From Chlamydoabsidia padenii (lineage: Eukaryota; Mucoromycota; Mucoromycetes; Mucorales; Cunninghamellaceae): a stretch of DNA of 64,000 nt. Position 1 is the stretch's first letter; each line of letters begins with the position of its first letter. The translations under genes and the position numbers were made by a program. This document shows, piece by piece, positions 48,225-59,300 of this stretch. The stretch covers positions 496,001 through 560,000 of the forward strand of contig JAIWND010000018.1 of assembly GCA_025330725.1 (NCBI GenBank), in the 5' to 3' direction. Below the pieces are notes generated by a model. The model was not told the DNA's origin and made no database searches. It saw only the letters and a program-made list of their open reading frames with translations.

Positions 48225-49842
48225 TTAATCATACAAATATGGATTTTTCTTCCTCTTCTGGTATGAGGTGGTGGGACGAGGTGGGGTTGTGAGAGTATCG
48301 GCAACACTTTTGGAAGCCTTTCTTTTTCGTGCCTTCATTTTTGTAGAGTCCAAATCCAGATAAAGCTTATTGATGGAATCAATAGACCGAGAAACCCGTA
48401 ACTAAAAACAGAGATGGTAGCATTGAAGGTGAGTAAGTATATACCTCTTCCTCCACACTTTTTTTTTTCTCCCACTTACCTTCATTCGCAGAGCTGCAGC
48501 CAGGAGTCTAAGTAGCTTTGAAATATCGGCGATGGTGTCGGGGACTTGATAGTAGTTGCTTCGCAACAACCGGCAAACGTATCCTGAGGGGTTATCCATC
48601 ACCATGAATTCAGTAACAGTACCTATAAAAAAAAAATGAACCATTAGATTCTTTGTTTCATTTTCCATTGATTTTATACTTACCACTATGACAATACCCC
48701 ACGACTTCAATGTTTTTTATGATAGCAGCATTCCAATTACAGTCGTTACAGAGAACGGTCATCATATCCTTGAGGGTCTTTGGTAATTTCAACTCCGCTT
48801 CATGCATCCTTTTCTTGCCGAGAGTTCCATCATAATTAGCCGCATCTTCAGCCGCACCATATTCAAGTACTAACCCATTACCAGCTTTACGAAGGGTTAT
48901 ATCGGTTCGAGATCCCATGCGCCCAGAGGGGAGTTTCCCTTGTTGGCGTTTTCTTTCTTTGCTGGCTAGACTTGCCGATTCACCCCTATAATAAACAAGT
49001 AAGTATATATGTATGAATATCTTAATACGCTATTATCTTTTAATTACAACTTACAAAACACAAACCACACCAGGTAGGTCACCAAGCATTTTATCCATTA
49101 TAGGGGTCCAGATGTTTGCTTGATACCATTGTTCCAGTTGTTGAGACATTAGTGGATTGGGAACAGCTTCATATAAAAAAAGTCTATTGTATACAAAAAG
49201 GTAAGTTAACCCCAGTTCGGCATTTATATATGTGTCAAAAACTTACATGGAATCGACAGCATAAAAGATGGCTTTTGTATTGAAGTCTTCATATCGTCTT
49301 GTAGAATCCTTGAGAATGTCATAAATCGCACTGTAATCGGTCTATAATCAATAGTTAGTAAACATTGCTTTTTTTTCCGGTCCCTCGAATAAAGTTTACC
49401 TTGTTTAAATCATGTAAGAGAGTTTTAACATTATCAGGCAATGGAGGATCTTCCTTGACATTGGTACAATCGATTTCTTCCCATTCATCACGACCAAATA
49501 GACCACGTATGTCATCATCATCAGTGTCCAGAATAAAGGAGTGAAGACAGCTATAAAAAGAAAGTGTTTCAATTAGTACCAAACATCAATCAAACTTTAT
49601 TTTTAAACTTACTTTTCTTTTTCCAAAGTCAATCCATGATTATAAAGTACATCCTCCACATAGCGGCCAGTGCATTCCAGTTTCCATTTCATTGAGTCTT
49701 CCATCTTGCTGTATATCTGTTTAAATTCATCCATAGATTCAGGAGTCATTGTACGGAATTTGGAGTTTGAATCGACGTGACAAGGAGAATGATGGATATC
49801 ACCACCTACATCTTTTTGTTGTTGTTGTTGTTGTGATGATGG

Positions 49843-49894
<52 letters not shown>

Positions 49895-50359
49895 AATGAT
49901 GATGGTTGTTGTTGTGATGATGATGGTTGTTGTTGTTGCAGTGTAAGAGAATTACAATTAGCAGTGCCAATGATATTGTTGTGTGAAAGTACGTTGATTG
50001 TCGTTGTGGTTGATCCTTCTGCTTTCCTGCCACGGAAGATTCTTTCGATGTCGTTGCCTTTCAAGTGCTAAGGAAGAAGAGATATAAAAAAAAATCAAGT
50101 TGAATAGCTGGGTATTTTTTATTTGAATAGATGGACCTACCTTCAAATCAACAAAAGCAGCCTGTAGTTTCCAAAAAAGTACCTCGTCGTTGTTCTTTGC
50201 ATTTTTTTTGGCAAAGTCCAAGTCCGTCGCGTACCAAAGTTTGTACGTTTGCAAGTCTTCTTCATTGAGACTGACACCATTTGTTTCAATATAAGATAAA
50301 TAATTTTTAAATGAATAATCAGATGCAGAGGCTTCAAAGAACGCTGGATAGTGAGGCAT
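48225..50359 (-). CDS. Fungal orphan protein with poly-Q tract and a possible nuclease-like core
   Basis: Eight exons: 50359-50141, 50067-49613, 49550-49400, 49341-49247, 49183-49055, 48985-48684, 48622-48480 and 48401-48225, for 556 aa. The N-terminal part (MPHYPAFFEASASDYSF) is helical. A Gln-rich segment follows, coded mainly by CAA repeats (49816-49940). The conserved-looking core has GSRTDITLR, LVLEYGAAED, ELKLPKTLKDMMTVLC, VVGYCHSG and DNPSGYVCRLLRS. The C-terminus is Lys/Arg-rich. The D...E-x-G spacing with flanking strands recalls a PD-(D/E)XK-like fold but lacks a clear Lys, so I give no function. It resembles expanded uncharacterised families of Mucoromycota. It lies between the two ATP23 copies, flanked by direct repeats. 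Confidence 0.7.
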
Positions 50360-50524
50360 TGTAAAGAAAAAGTGTAATAAAGAGAATAAAGAGACGAATT
50401 CAATTTTTTTGTTTCACATTGGTTCGAAAGTGACCAATACTCCCGATTTGTTTATTTTTCTCCCTACTTTCTTTTGTATTCCTCCCTTCTTTATACTATC
50501 TTAAATCACTGGACACATCTTTTG

Positions 50525-50760
50525 AGAAGTCAGAACCAGGGTGAAATTCGACGAATGTCTATAGCGTACCGTTGGATCATTAGTGAAGGTATGGCTTAGA
50601 CTGTCTGCTCAGTTATCTTGCACTTGGGCGCCTATCCTGGGGTCGACAAAATTCCATATCCTGTGTGGTGGCAAGATTTCAACAGCTTGTCGTTGCCTTG
50701 CATTGGTAGTCAAGTGACTGATATTGCCATCTCGTCCGCTGTGATAAACTGAAATCGATA
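50525..50760 (+). rRNA. LSU rRNA-derived fragment (3'-end region), degenerate
   Basis: GAAGTCAGAACCAGGGTGAA, CGACGAATGTCTATAGCG, TTATCTTGCACTTGGGCGCC and the later TCGTCCGCTGTGATAAACTG resemble, in order, the 3' end of fungal LSU rRNA. The first 60 bp match 45945-46004. Divergent and without rDNA context, so a relic. Confidence 0.45.
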
Positions 50761-50848
50761 TGTATGTAGTGGAATGGTAACAAAAAAAAAAAAAGGTATA
50801 TACTGGACATAATATGATGATAATTCACTTGATTATATACACTAGATT

Positions 50849-50888
50849 ATATACATAAGCTGGTAGTCTACTACCAGCTTATGTATAT
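50849..50888. repeat. Perfect 18-bp inverted repeat with 4-nt loop
   Basis: ATATACATAAGCTGGTAG (50849-50866), loop TCTA, then its exact reverse complement (50871-50888). It could form a stable hairpin in RNA or a cruciform in DNA. It lies in the spacer between the rRNA relic and repeat X copy 2. Confidence 0.9.
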
Positions 50889-51214
50889 GTAAAAGCGGGA
50901 AGACAATTCAAGATGATGATAAATTCCTGGTAAGAAAAAAGAACACCTGCTTATAGTGTGAAGATGCTTGTAGATACTGATCCCTTTTTTTTCTTTTTTA
51001 CTAGACAACAAATGCGACAAAGACAACGAAAACAACAAGGAAAAGAAAAATGACGGCCATTATGGAACTGACGCTCCGAATACAGTCATGATCATTGTCT
51101 AATACTCGCTCTGGCCTATCAACTCTCACTTTTGGCTGCATGAAACTTTGTCTCTCTACCTACACTCCCATACTCAATCCATTCGAACAGCTTTAGTCCA
51201 TGGTGTAATATTTT

Positions 51215-51670
51215 GGATCAAGATGGAAGCTTGCAACATGGTGACTCACAAGGACGTTCCTGGATATTGCGTCTTCTTCTTTGACGATTGTCTCCATGGA
51301 AACCCTATTTAGTGTAGCATAATTAAGATGACATGATTTGATTTGATTTTATATGTTTACAACCAATAAATCTGTTACACCCATTATAAATATGACATGC
51401 AATGGTTGGTACTTAAAGTGTGTGGGGGATGGCCTGGGCAAACGTTTGAAGCGGGCGGGATTTACAATTATAGGTCAGAGACATCCCGTTTGAAAACAAT
51501 GGAAGGAGTGGATCGATTGATTCGAAATTTACAGAGTTGCTTTCTGCTGCCATGGGGATTGTACTTTTGAATGTGGGGCAAATCATCCGGCTATTATGAT
51601 TTCTATACCATTTTTTGTGTCATGGGTTCAGGGCAGGAAAGTAAAGTCAATGGAATGGGATTTCCTTGAT
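51215..51670 (+). repeat. 0.46-kb direct repeat X, copy 2
   Basis: Matches 46335-46800. The conserved short frame (MEACNMVTHKDVPGY, then CVFFFDDCLHGNPI, stop) and ACCAATAAA are retained. It includes GAAGCGGGCGGGATTTACAA. It lies directly upstream of the second ATP23 copy. Confidence 0.75.
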
Positions 51671-51785
51671 ACTTCTTTTTTGATTGTCCGCCCTTTTGCT
51701 CTTTCTTTCTTCCACTATTTTCTTTTATTACTTTATATGCGATTGTATGAACCACCTATTGGCTCGCCTTTTTGTTTTATAATAG

Positions 51786-52411
51786 ATTGACCGAAGAACA
51801 GTGCACAGTCAAACTGGCTCGTATCCTGGAATTCTCTCCCAAGGTGGCGACTTTTCTTTATGCCATCAGCACGCTGGATAGCGGGACCTTAAAACGAGGT
51901 ATTACTTGTCGCCCTTGTGCTGGAGCCAATCAACAGGTAGGTAAGTATATAGTAAACAATAACACTGTCTTGCGCCAAATGCATCTCACTTTTTTTTTTT
52001 TACTTTTAACTAGGACATGAGGGGTTACTATGATGGAACATACAAAAGGTAAACTTCATCTCTCTCTCTGGTATGTTTTGTCACTCACACTTCTTTAGGG
52101 TAGTACTATGTTGCGACAGTATTCGATCCACTGAACAATTAGAAGAAACATTGGTACACGAACTAGTCCATGCCTTTGATGCTTCCCGAAAAGGTACCTT
52201 CTCCAGTATATGCCATTTGATCGCCCGTGGTGAAATTCGTGCCAGTGCTCTTGGTCAATGCGATGGGGTTAGTCCTGATCATAAACGTCAACAATGTATC
52301 ATACGGGATGCTGTCCAATCCACTCAAGTCCATTGTGGTGATGCTGCAGCTAGAATCGTGGAACAAGTCTACGCAAAATGTATCAAGGATGCCTCTCCAC
52401 TTTACCCTTAA
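51786..52411 (+). pseudogene. ATP23: ATP23 copy 2, start exon damaged
   Basis: Exons 51786-51936, 52014-52048 and 52099-52411 correspond to exons 2-4 of copy 1 with intact splice sites and only a handful of amino-acid changes (for example EFS for ESS, IAR for IAC). HELVH is kept. The 5' part is broken: the homologue of the start codon (ATGAACCACC near 51748) is present, but the first intron has shrunk to a remnant without a usable donor. From that ATG the frame meets stops, and the open frame of exon 2 has no upstream ATG. Unless another promoter, exon or non-AUG start exists, it makes no normal protein. A poly(A) signal lies at 52448. Confidence 0.7.
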
Positions 52412-52976
52412 CATATATATTTATTAGTTTAGTATTGTTTGATTTGTAATAAAGACTATGATACATGATTTATTTGATTGATGAGGATCCAGGGGTATGT
52501 GTGTATGTTGATTGGGTGGGGGTTAGGGAGATCTAATCAGGAGATTTGACCTGAACAAATGTTTAAAGCTATCGGGATTTGAAACACGTAAATAGTACCA
52601 ATGACAACTTTTTAAGCATGAAGCAGAAGAAAAAGAAAGAGAAGAGGCGGAAGCAAATACTGATTAAGTAGTAGTGAAGAAAAACAAGGTACTGTATGAA
52701 TCCGCCTCACTCTCCGCTCCTTATTCTTCGATACTATCTAAAAAGGTATTGTATCCCTAATATCACTACATCAAGTTGGTAAGTTTCAAAAGGTATGTTA
52801 TTTTCATTAAAAGAAATGCATGAAACCAGGAACTGATAGCCTTGATCTGATCTCATTATTTCGAATCCCGCACTCAAATAGTTTAAATTCCGCCCATGTT
52901 CATTGAAATAACAGCGCTCGTCAAAACAATTTTACCTTTTTCTTTCTTCTTCTCCCCCCCCCCATCTTTTCCAACC
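52412..52976. promoter_or_regulatory. Intergenic stretch and PHO88 promoter
   Basis: No gene seen. ATCGGGATTTGAAACACG (52566-52583) and TTTCGAATCCCGCACTC (52858-52874) lie upstream of the PHO88 start, the latter about 105 bp away, followed by a pyrimidine tract. Confidence 0.4.
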
Positions 52977-53716
52977 ATGCCTTCCTTTACTAGAATAATC
53001 AACCATCCTTTATTTAATATTGTCTTCTTCCTGGTGGCTCGACAACTGACCAAGGCACTTCCTTTAGAAGACAACTCTTACTTGTGGGGTCTTCGTGGTC
53101 TTTATTATGGCTCCCAAGTCGTCATCTTATTATTGAATCTTTACATTATTCAAATCATTGAAAAGAAGAATGGTAAGTGATGACCAAAAAAAAAAAAAAA
53201 GGTGTGCGTGTGTAGTGATTAACCGACCAACTTTGTATCTCCCATTATATAGATCAAACCGTTTTACGATACGTAGAACCAGCAAAGCAAACCTGGGAAG
53301 GAACCATGTCAAACGATACATTGGTGGTGACCAACTTTACTGGTAAGGGAACAAAAGAAAAAAAAAAGTACTGTAGAAGGGGATGGCTAATGACGATGAT
53401 GATGACAATAGATTATGACAAGAATGAAGTATGGAAGGGATTGAAACAATCTGGTATTGGGTTGGCTATGGTGACTTTCTTGCACTTCAAATTTGGCTAT
53501 GTACAACCGTTGATTATCCAAGCAATTCTCGGATTCAAAACTTTCTTTACCACCAAGGAAGCAAGAATCCATCTTCTTCATCAACCCACCAGTAGCGGCG
53601 ATTTAAAACGACCTTTCCGTGTGGATTCTCCTTTTGGTTTGAACTCACTTAACCCTCAACCCAAGACTGACAAGGCATCTATCAAAAAGGCGGAACGTGC
53701 AATGAAGGCGGATTAG
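52977..53716 (+). CDS. PHO88: PHO88/SND3 ER targeting protein
   Basis: Three exons, 52977-53172, 53253-53342 and 53412-53716, for 196 aa. Hydrophobic segments NIVFFLVARQLTKALP and SQVVILLLNLYIIQII are followed by LRYVEPAKQ, VTNFTDYDKNEV, FLHFKFGYVQPLIIQAI, and the C-terminal GDLKRPFRVDSPFG and PKTDKASIKKAERA blocks that define Pho88/Snd3. Pho88 is an ER membrane protein in the SND pathway for Sec63-independent targeting of membrane proteins and was first found through phosphate transport defects. Its length equals the family's usual ~190 aa. AATAAA lies at 53761. Confidence 0.92.
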
Positions 53717-54208
53717 AATAGTATAGTAGAATATAGTACAGTAGTATAGATTATTACAACAATAAAACAATCTGTCGATCAACACGATGTGGATGATGAT
53801 GTTTTATAAAATAAAATAAAAAATGAAAATGACCAAAGAAGGTAGTGTGCTCCATCTTCTCATTGGACCATTCGGAGTCTCTCTCTCCCCCCCCCCCCAA
53901 AAAAAAATTAGGGTTTATCATATATTAGCGGGATCATTAGGGTAATGGTTACTACCATTCACATTCCTTCACATAGTTCACGTATATGTAATCATCATGT
54001 CACTGTAAACTGGTTCATCCCTATCACCTTTTTTTTTTCCCTTGCCTATTATTCGCAGGGCGAGCACCTTTTTTTTTTCTGTGTGACATTTTTATTTTCC
54101 CACTAAAAAAATAAAAATTAGACTTCCCCCCCCCTCCGTTTCTTCTCCTTTTTCTTCATTCATCTTCATTCACTCACTTGTATACATAACAAACCTTTAC
54201 TTGCTATT
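53717..54208. promoter_or_regulatory. Intergenic stretch, arrestin gene promoter
   Basis: Homopolymer-rich (C, T and A runs), with TAGCGGGATCATTAGG near 53929 and a CT-rich leader directly before the arrestin ATG. No gene. Confidence 0.35.
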
Positions 54209-56479
54209 ATGAAGGATGGATTCAAGTCGATAACCATTGAACCGTTTGATGGTCACCTCGACTTTCATGGACCTATCAATGCTCAGAAACCTTATAACAA
54301 TAGCAAAGTACTTAAAGGTGACATTCGACTGGAACTGACTAAAGCGATCAAGGTGAAACGGGCAACTATTAAATTCAAGGGGTTAAGTCGAATTAGCTAT
54401 CGAAACACGCTGGACATTGTCAACATTACCACACCACTTTTACCTAAACTCAAGCTACCACTTTTGTCATCGACTACGACTCTTGGACCGGGTGAAGTGA
54501 TTCTTCCGTGGGAAATGGAAATACACAATATCTATCCTGCCAGTGTTATGATCAAACGGGCCTGCATTCAATACAAAGTGGAACTGATTATCTCTTTGGG
54601 TCTCAATCGAACAGTAAAGGCGGAATACCCTGTAGTTATTAAACGACACTTGCTTCCTTGTATGGAAATGGCTCCTCTTGTACCGACCAAGCTTTATACC
54701 AAGACTATCTCCACAAAGTTTCATTATGAAATTGAAGCTCCTCGTATTGTCTGTGTGGCTCAAGAATCTATTCCGATGGCTATCAAACTTTTGGCCATTG
54801 GGAATCAGAAACGGGTGCTTAGTATTCGTACTCAATTGATCCAGGTCGAACTCTACAGGTAAAAAAGAAAAAGAATAATAAAGAATAACTGACTAGTTGT
54901 AATGGCATGGAAACCTAATAATTCTCTTTTACATAGATTCAATGCGTTACTGAAATCGGATGCGGATATGACGAAATTCAAGTCTCAATTGTCAGGTAAA
55001 AAGAACTCTACATCGACTAGTACCAAAAAGGGGGAAACCAACAAGTACGCCAAATACACCAAAAGGACCACACCTGTCATTATTCATACCTTGGATGAAA
55101 CTCAACCATTATCATCCAGTCAACCTTTACTGATACGACATCCTCTAGGTAAATACCTCACTTTGGGTCTCGAATCACCTCTTGCCGCAATCTACCATCA
55201 ACTCGAAATTGTCTTTCAATTCGGAGCCAAGTTTGAAGATATTCGTGCAAAGGTACCTATTCTCGTGGCATCAGCAGGTCCATCAACACCTCCTTCATCC
55301 AATGCTAACGATTCCATCCCTCTTGCTCTCTATCCTTACGAAAAACTCCCGGTGATGGAACCTTTATTAGTGACAGAAGAAAATCGATCGGATGGTGGAC
55401 ACTCTATTTCTATTAGGATACCAACACCAACACCATCAACAGACACCAACGAAGATGAAGATGTCAATGTTATTTTGGAAATCATGGCTTCACAATCACC
55501 GACGACAACCAACGACAGTATCAAGACTGGTTTTCAATTATCACCACCAAAGCATCAACGACCTTTAAGAAATAAAAACAAGATGGATATGATATCTGGT
55601 ATGTGGCCACGTCCTGAAACTCAAGTCCCTCATCAATGGCGCCGACGCAGCAGTCCACCTTCTGTCTCCACCACCGAAACACCACAACCACCTCAACGAC
55701 CGAGAAAAGATGCTAGACGGAAATGGGCTCCTCCAATACAATTATCACCACCACCACAACTACTACTACAACGACAACCATTACCACCACCACGACATCG
55801 CCATATATCACCACCCGAAGAAGAAGAAGAAGAAGTCGATTCACTCGAGGATGAATCCGAAACCTCATCTTCTTGTTTGACCACCACCACCACCACTGAC
55901 TATGAACCTCAATCTCGACCTCATTCACCATCCTTTGCACCTGCACCTGGTCTTCCGCCTTTTATCTCACTACGTCCTCAAGACGCCACACCTCTTGCTC
56001 TTCTCGAAGAATCCTTTGTTTTATCACCCGTCTCTTCTCACTATCAATTTGCCGACATGCCTTCTCATCAGGATTCTTTGGAATACACTCAAGATTTCAC
56101 ACGAGGATCTTCTTCCGATCGACGATCGATTGTATCCACCACTCAATCTTCCATCTTGGATCCGGATGAAATCATGATCGAAAGGATGCAGGCCATGGGG
56201 ATTCAGTATAGGCAACAACAACAACAACAACAACAATCTCCTCAGGCACTGGAACAACATTATGCTTATGCCGAATTACCACCCATACCACTAGATGATG
56301 AACGACAACAACCTCCTGCTTTTTATTATGCAGAAAGTGATGATGACGACGACGATGACGACGACGATACGACTGGGATGTATGATGACGATGATGATGA
56401 TGATACAACTGGGACGTATGATGATTCTCCGGTATGCCTATGTCCAAAACATGGTGTCGTTATCCCTCGTAGATTATAG
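54209..56479 (+). CDS. Arrestin-like (ART/alpha-arrestin) adaptor protein
   Basis: Two exons, 54209-54858 and 54937-56479, for 730 aa. The first ~340 residues form arrestin N and C folds: SITIEPFDGHLDFHGPIN, KGDIRLELTKAIKVKRATIK, GPGEVILPWEMEI, and after the intron PLGKYLTLGLESPLAAIYHQ. The long C-terminal half is disordered, Pro/Ser-rich, with a poly-Glu run, a poly-Gln run near 56213-56236 and two acidic Asp runs (56340-56405). Alpha-arrestins recruit Rsp5-type HECT ubiquitin ligases to plasma-membrane transporters. I do not see a clean PPxY motif, only PPAFYY and LPPI-type pieces, so ligase binding is uncertain. Confidence 0.78.
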
Positions 56480-56680
56480 ACCTCTTCTTTTTATTTTTTT
56501 GTATATCTCTCTCCCCTTCCATACATAATATTATATAATTCATATCCCTTTTGTAGTTTTTTTTTTTTTTTAACACTTACTCTCAATTAATTCAATACAC
56601 ATACACATACACATCCCTTCCATCTTCCCTATTTAATTTGATTCAATAAAAATGTGTAGAAGAATGATGGTTTGGGGAAA

Positions 56681-57223
56681 ATGAACGGAAGTGATGAAAT
56701 AGTAATGGAATTCTCTGGCTCATTTGATGAAGAAAACCTGAAGCATACTTTTGAAGATACTGGAAAACTTGCATTGATGACCACCGACCTCTTACGAAGT
56801 GAACTCTTGAACAACAAAGACGCGTCGTACGAAACGGGAAAGAAAATGGCCGTATTTGGTATTCAATGGATCAAGACCCGACTCACCAAAAACCAGCCTT
56901 CATGATCAAGACCACTGGAAGATCATTGAACTACGCAACGCTGACATCCCAATCTCCTGGAATGACAGAATTAAGTGGATGAAGTTGTTTGAACTCCTGG
57001 TGACTCTACAGGTAATTAAAAAAAAAAAAAATCAGAACAGAAACTCACCCCTCCATTATGAATTACTCATTTTATTTATTTATTTGATAGAATGAATTGT
57101 CCGCCCAGCATGATGTCCAAGCTATTGCTTTGAAAGAATCAAATCAAGTAATCAGTGTCTCATTGCAAGATACTATTGGCACTAAATTATCTTTATCACG
57201 CCTGCTGTCATTAGTTAATTAGT
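56681..57223 (+). pseudogene. Small gene with a frameshift, family unknown
   Basis: From ATG 56681 the frame codes for MNGSDEIVMEFSGSFDEENL, then TGKLALMTTDLLRSELL and FGIQWIKTRLTKNQPS before a stop near 56905. A second frame, offset by one base, carries on with LHDQDHWKIIELRNADIPIS and KLFELLVTLQ to a good donor at 57012. It resumes after GATAG at 57092 (NELSAQHDVQAIALKE) to a stop at 57223. The two halves look like one protein split by a one-base change near the AAAAA run at 56889-56893. It could also be a sequencing error. No family recognised. Confidence 0.4.
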
Positions 57224-57604
57224 TAGTTACTCTTTTTTTTAAAAAAAACAATGAAACAATTTTATTCAAGTTGTGGGGTCTATTTAAAAAAGTATATCAT
57301 ATGGATATTATCAATACGACAAATGGTATGTAGAAGATATTTTTGTCCGCCTAAAAATCAAAAAGGTTTCAGGGGTAATTTATCAAACCCCGCTAATGTG
57401 TGTGTGGGGGGGGGTCATACATTGGGTTTGGACACGACTATTGAAGTCAACATGTATATAATATTAAATAAAACCAGTTTGTTTGTTTATTTTTATTAAA
57501 AAGTGGTAAAAGAATAGATACAAAGGAGATCGGGATTGAGTATGTAAGTCTAATGTAATATGGGGGGGGTGATATGTGTATGATTAAAGAAAAAGAGAGA
57601 CGGT
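57224..57604. terminator. Convergent 3' flanks, no gene seen
   Basis: Between a plus-strand small gene and the minus-strand citrate synthase gene. It contains ATCAAACCCCGCTAATG near 57385, a TTTTATTAAAAAG poly(A)-like signal near 57491 and a G run near 57559. Confidence 0.4.
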
Positions 57605-59300
57605 TTAGTTCTTGGCGTACATCTTCTTCAAGTGAGCAGTGCTGTAAGACTTGGGACGTTCAAGAGGCAAACCGAGAGCACGATCCCAGACCAATTGAGA
57701 CATGACACCAATGGCTCTTGAGACACCAAACCTAGAAAGAAAAGAAAACAAGAGTTAATCTAATGATCTGATTCACCCCTATTTTTTTTTTTTTTTTTTT
57801 TTTTGTTTACTTACAAGACAGTGTAGTAATCTTGTTCCTTCAAACCATAGTATTGGAGTAAGACACCACTGTGAGCATCAACGTTGGGGTAACTAGAAGA
57901 AAAAAAAATAAAGAGAGATGTTAGTATTCTAACCTCCATCACTATTGATGTTCTTTCACTTACGGGTTAGCAGTCTTGCCATGTTCGGTCAAAACTCCAG
58001 GAATGATGTGGTACAATTTGGAGACGAGAGCAAAGAGAGGATCATTGGGCAAGTGTTGGAGAGCGAATTCACGTTGAGCCATGTAACGAGGATCAGTCTT
58101 ACGGAGCACAGCATGACCGAAACCAGGTACCACCTTACCACCGTTCAAGGTATCCCACAAGTATTTGGTAATTTGTTCATCGGAAGCATCCTTACCAATG
58201 GTTTCTTGCATCTTCATGGTCCAACGCAAGACTTCTTGGTTAGCAAGACCGTGGAGAGGACCGGCCAAAGAGTTGAGACCACCAGCGAAAGAGAGATAAG
58301 GATCAGCAAGAGTGGAACCGATCAAGTGAGTACTAGATATATTAAGTATGTCATCAGTACATCTTTCAAGATTTCATTCGTTCCCCCCCCCATAATATAT
58401 ACTTACGTGTGAGCAGAAGCATTACCACCTTCGTGGTCACTGTGCAAGACCAAATACAAACGCATCAATTCGACGAATTCCTTGTTATCAGCAAAACCCA
58501 AAAGGTTGGAGAAGTTGTAAGAGTAATCCTTGTCGAGTTGAATATCAGCGACCTTGCCATCCTTGTAAACGTTACGGTAGATACGAGCAGCAACGTTAGG
58601 CAACTTGGCGATCAAATCCATGGCATCTTCATAAGTAGGACCCCAGTAGTCAGCCTTGTTGATACCATTGGAGTAAGCCTTGGCAAAGTTGGATTCATGT
58701 TGAAGAGCATTGATGGCGAGAGAGAATTGGGCCATAGGGTGGAGAGTCTTGGGGCAACGATCCAAAAGGTCCTTGACAAAGTCAGGAATAGTAGCACGAG
58801 CAGCCCATTCGTCAGAGATGGATTTGGTTTGTTCAGGAGTAGGGACTTCACCAGTAACGAGCAACCAAAAGAGAGCTTCGGGGAGAGGTTCACCGCCAGG
58901 CACAGCAGAGGGTAATTCCTTTTGACATTCAGGAATGGTCTTGCCACGGAAACGAATACCTTCTTCAGCATCCAACACAGATCCTTCCCAGATGAGACCC
59001 TTGACACCACGCATACCACCATAAGCTTGGTTGATGGTCACTTCACCAAGGACAGTATTGCCGTAATCCTTCTTGAAGGCCTTGACTTCTTCTTGTCTTT
59101 CAGGAATGATTTCAGTAAGACGTTCCTTCAAGGTCTATAACAATCAAAAAGAAGAATGAGTATGGCGACATTATTATGATTGTTCATATTGAATACATTA
59201 CCTTGGCTTGAGAAGCATAACCACGAGTAGCATTCAAACGAACGGCAGGTTGACGAATAGCCTTGGAGAAGGTGGAGTTGAAGGCACGAATGGCAGACAT
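57605..59300 (-). CDS. Citrate synthase, mitochondrial
   Basis: Five exons, 59300-59202, 59134-58407, 58332-57964, 57892-57815 and 57731-57605, for 466 aa. The first ~30 residues are Ser/Arg-rich without acids ([19 protein letters not shown]), a mitochondrial presequence. Catalytic residues are in place: His of [13 protein letters not shown], His of [14 protein letters not shown] and Asp of NVDAHSG. It condenses oxaloacetate and acetyl-CoA, the entry step of the TCA cycle. Codon use is strongly biased to C/G-ending codons (AAG, GGT/GCC), unlike its neighbours, which points to high expression. A TATATAAAC sequence and CAACTCCCGCTT lie about 55-70 bp upstream. Confidence 0.96.

Noticed and set aside
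49749..49946. Valine-rich open frame on the plus strand
   Set aside because: It is the antisense reading of the poly-Gln CAA repeat in the orphan gene on the minus strand.
46335..51670. Repeat X as a pair of retrotransposon LTRs
   Set aside because: The interval has no gag, protease, RT, integrase or tRNA primer site, X lacks TG...CA ends, and X carries a gene-like 3' end with a stop and poly(A) signal.
58409..58915. Long open frame opposite citrate synthase
   Set aside because: Shadow frame caused by the biased codon use of the citrate synthase gene; no splice or start context.
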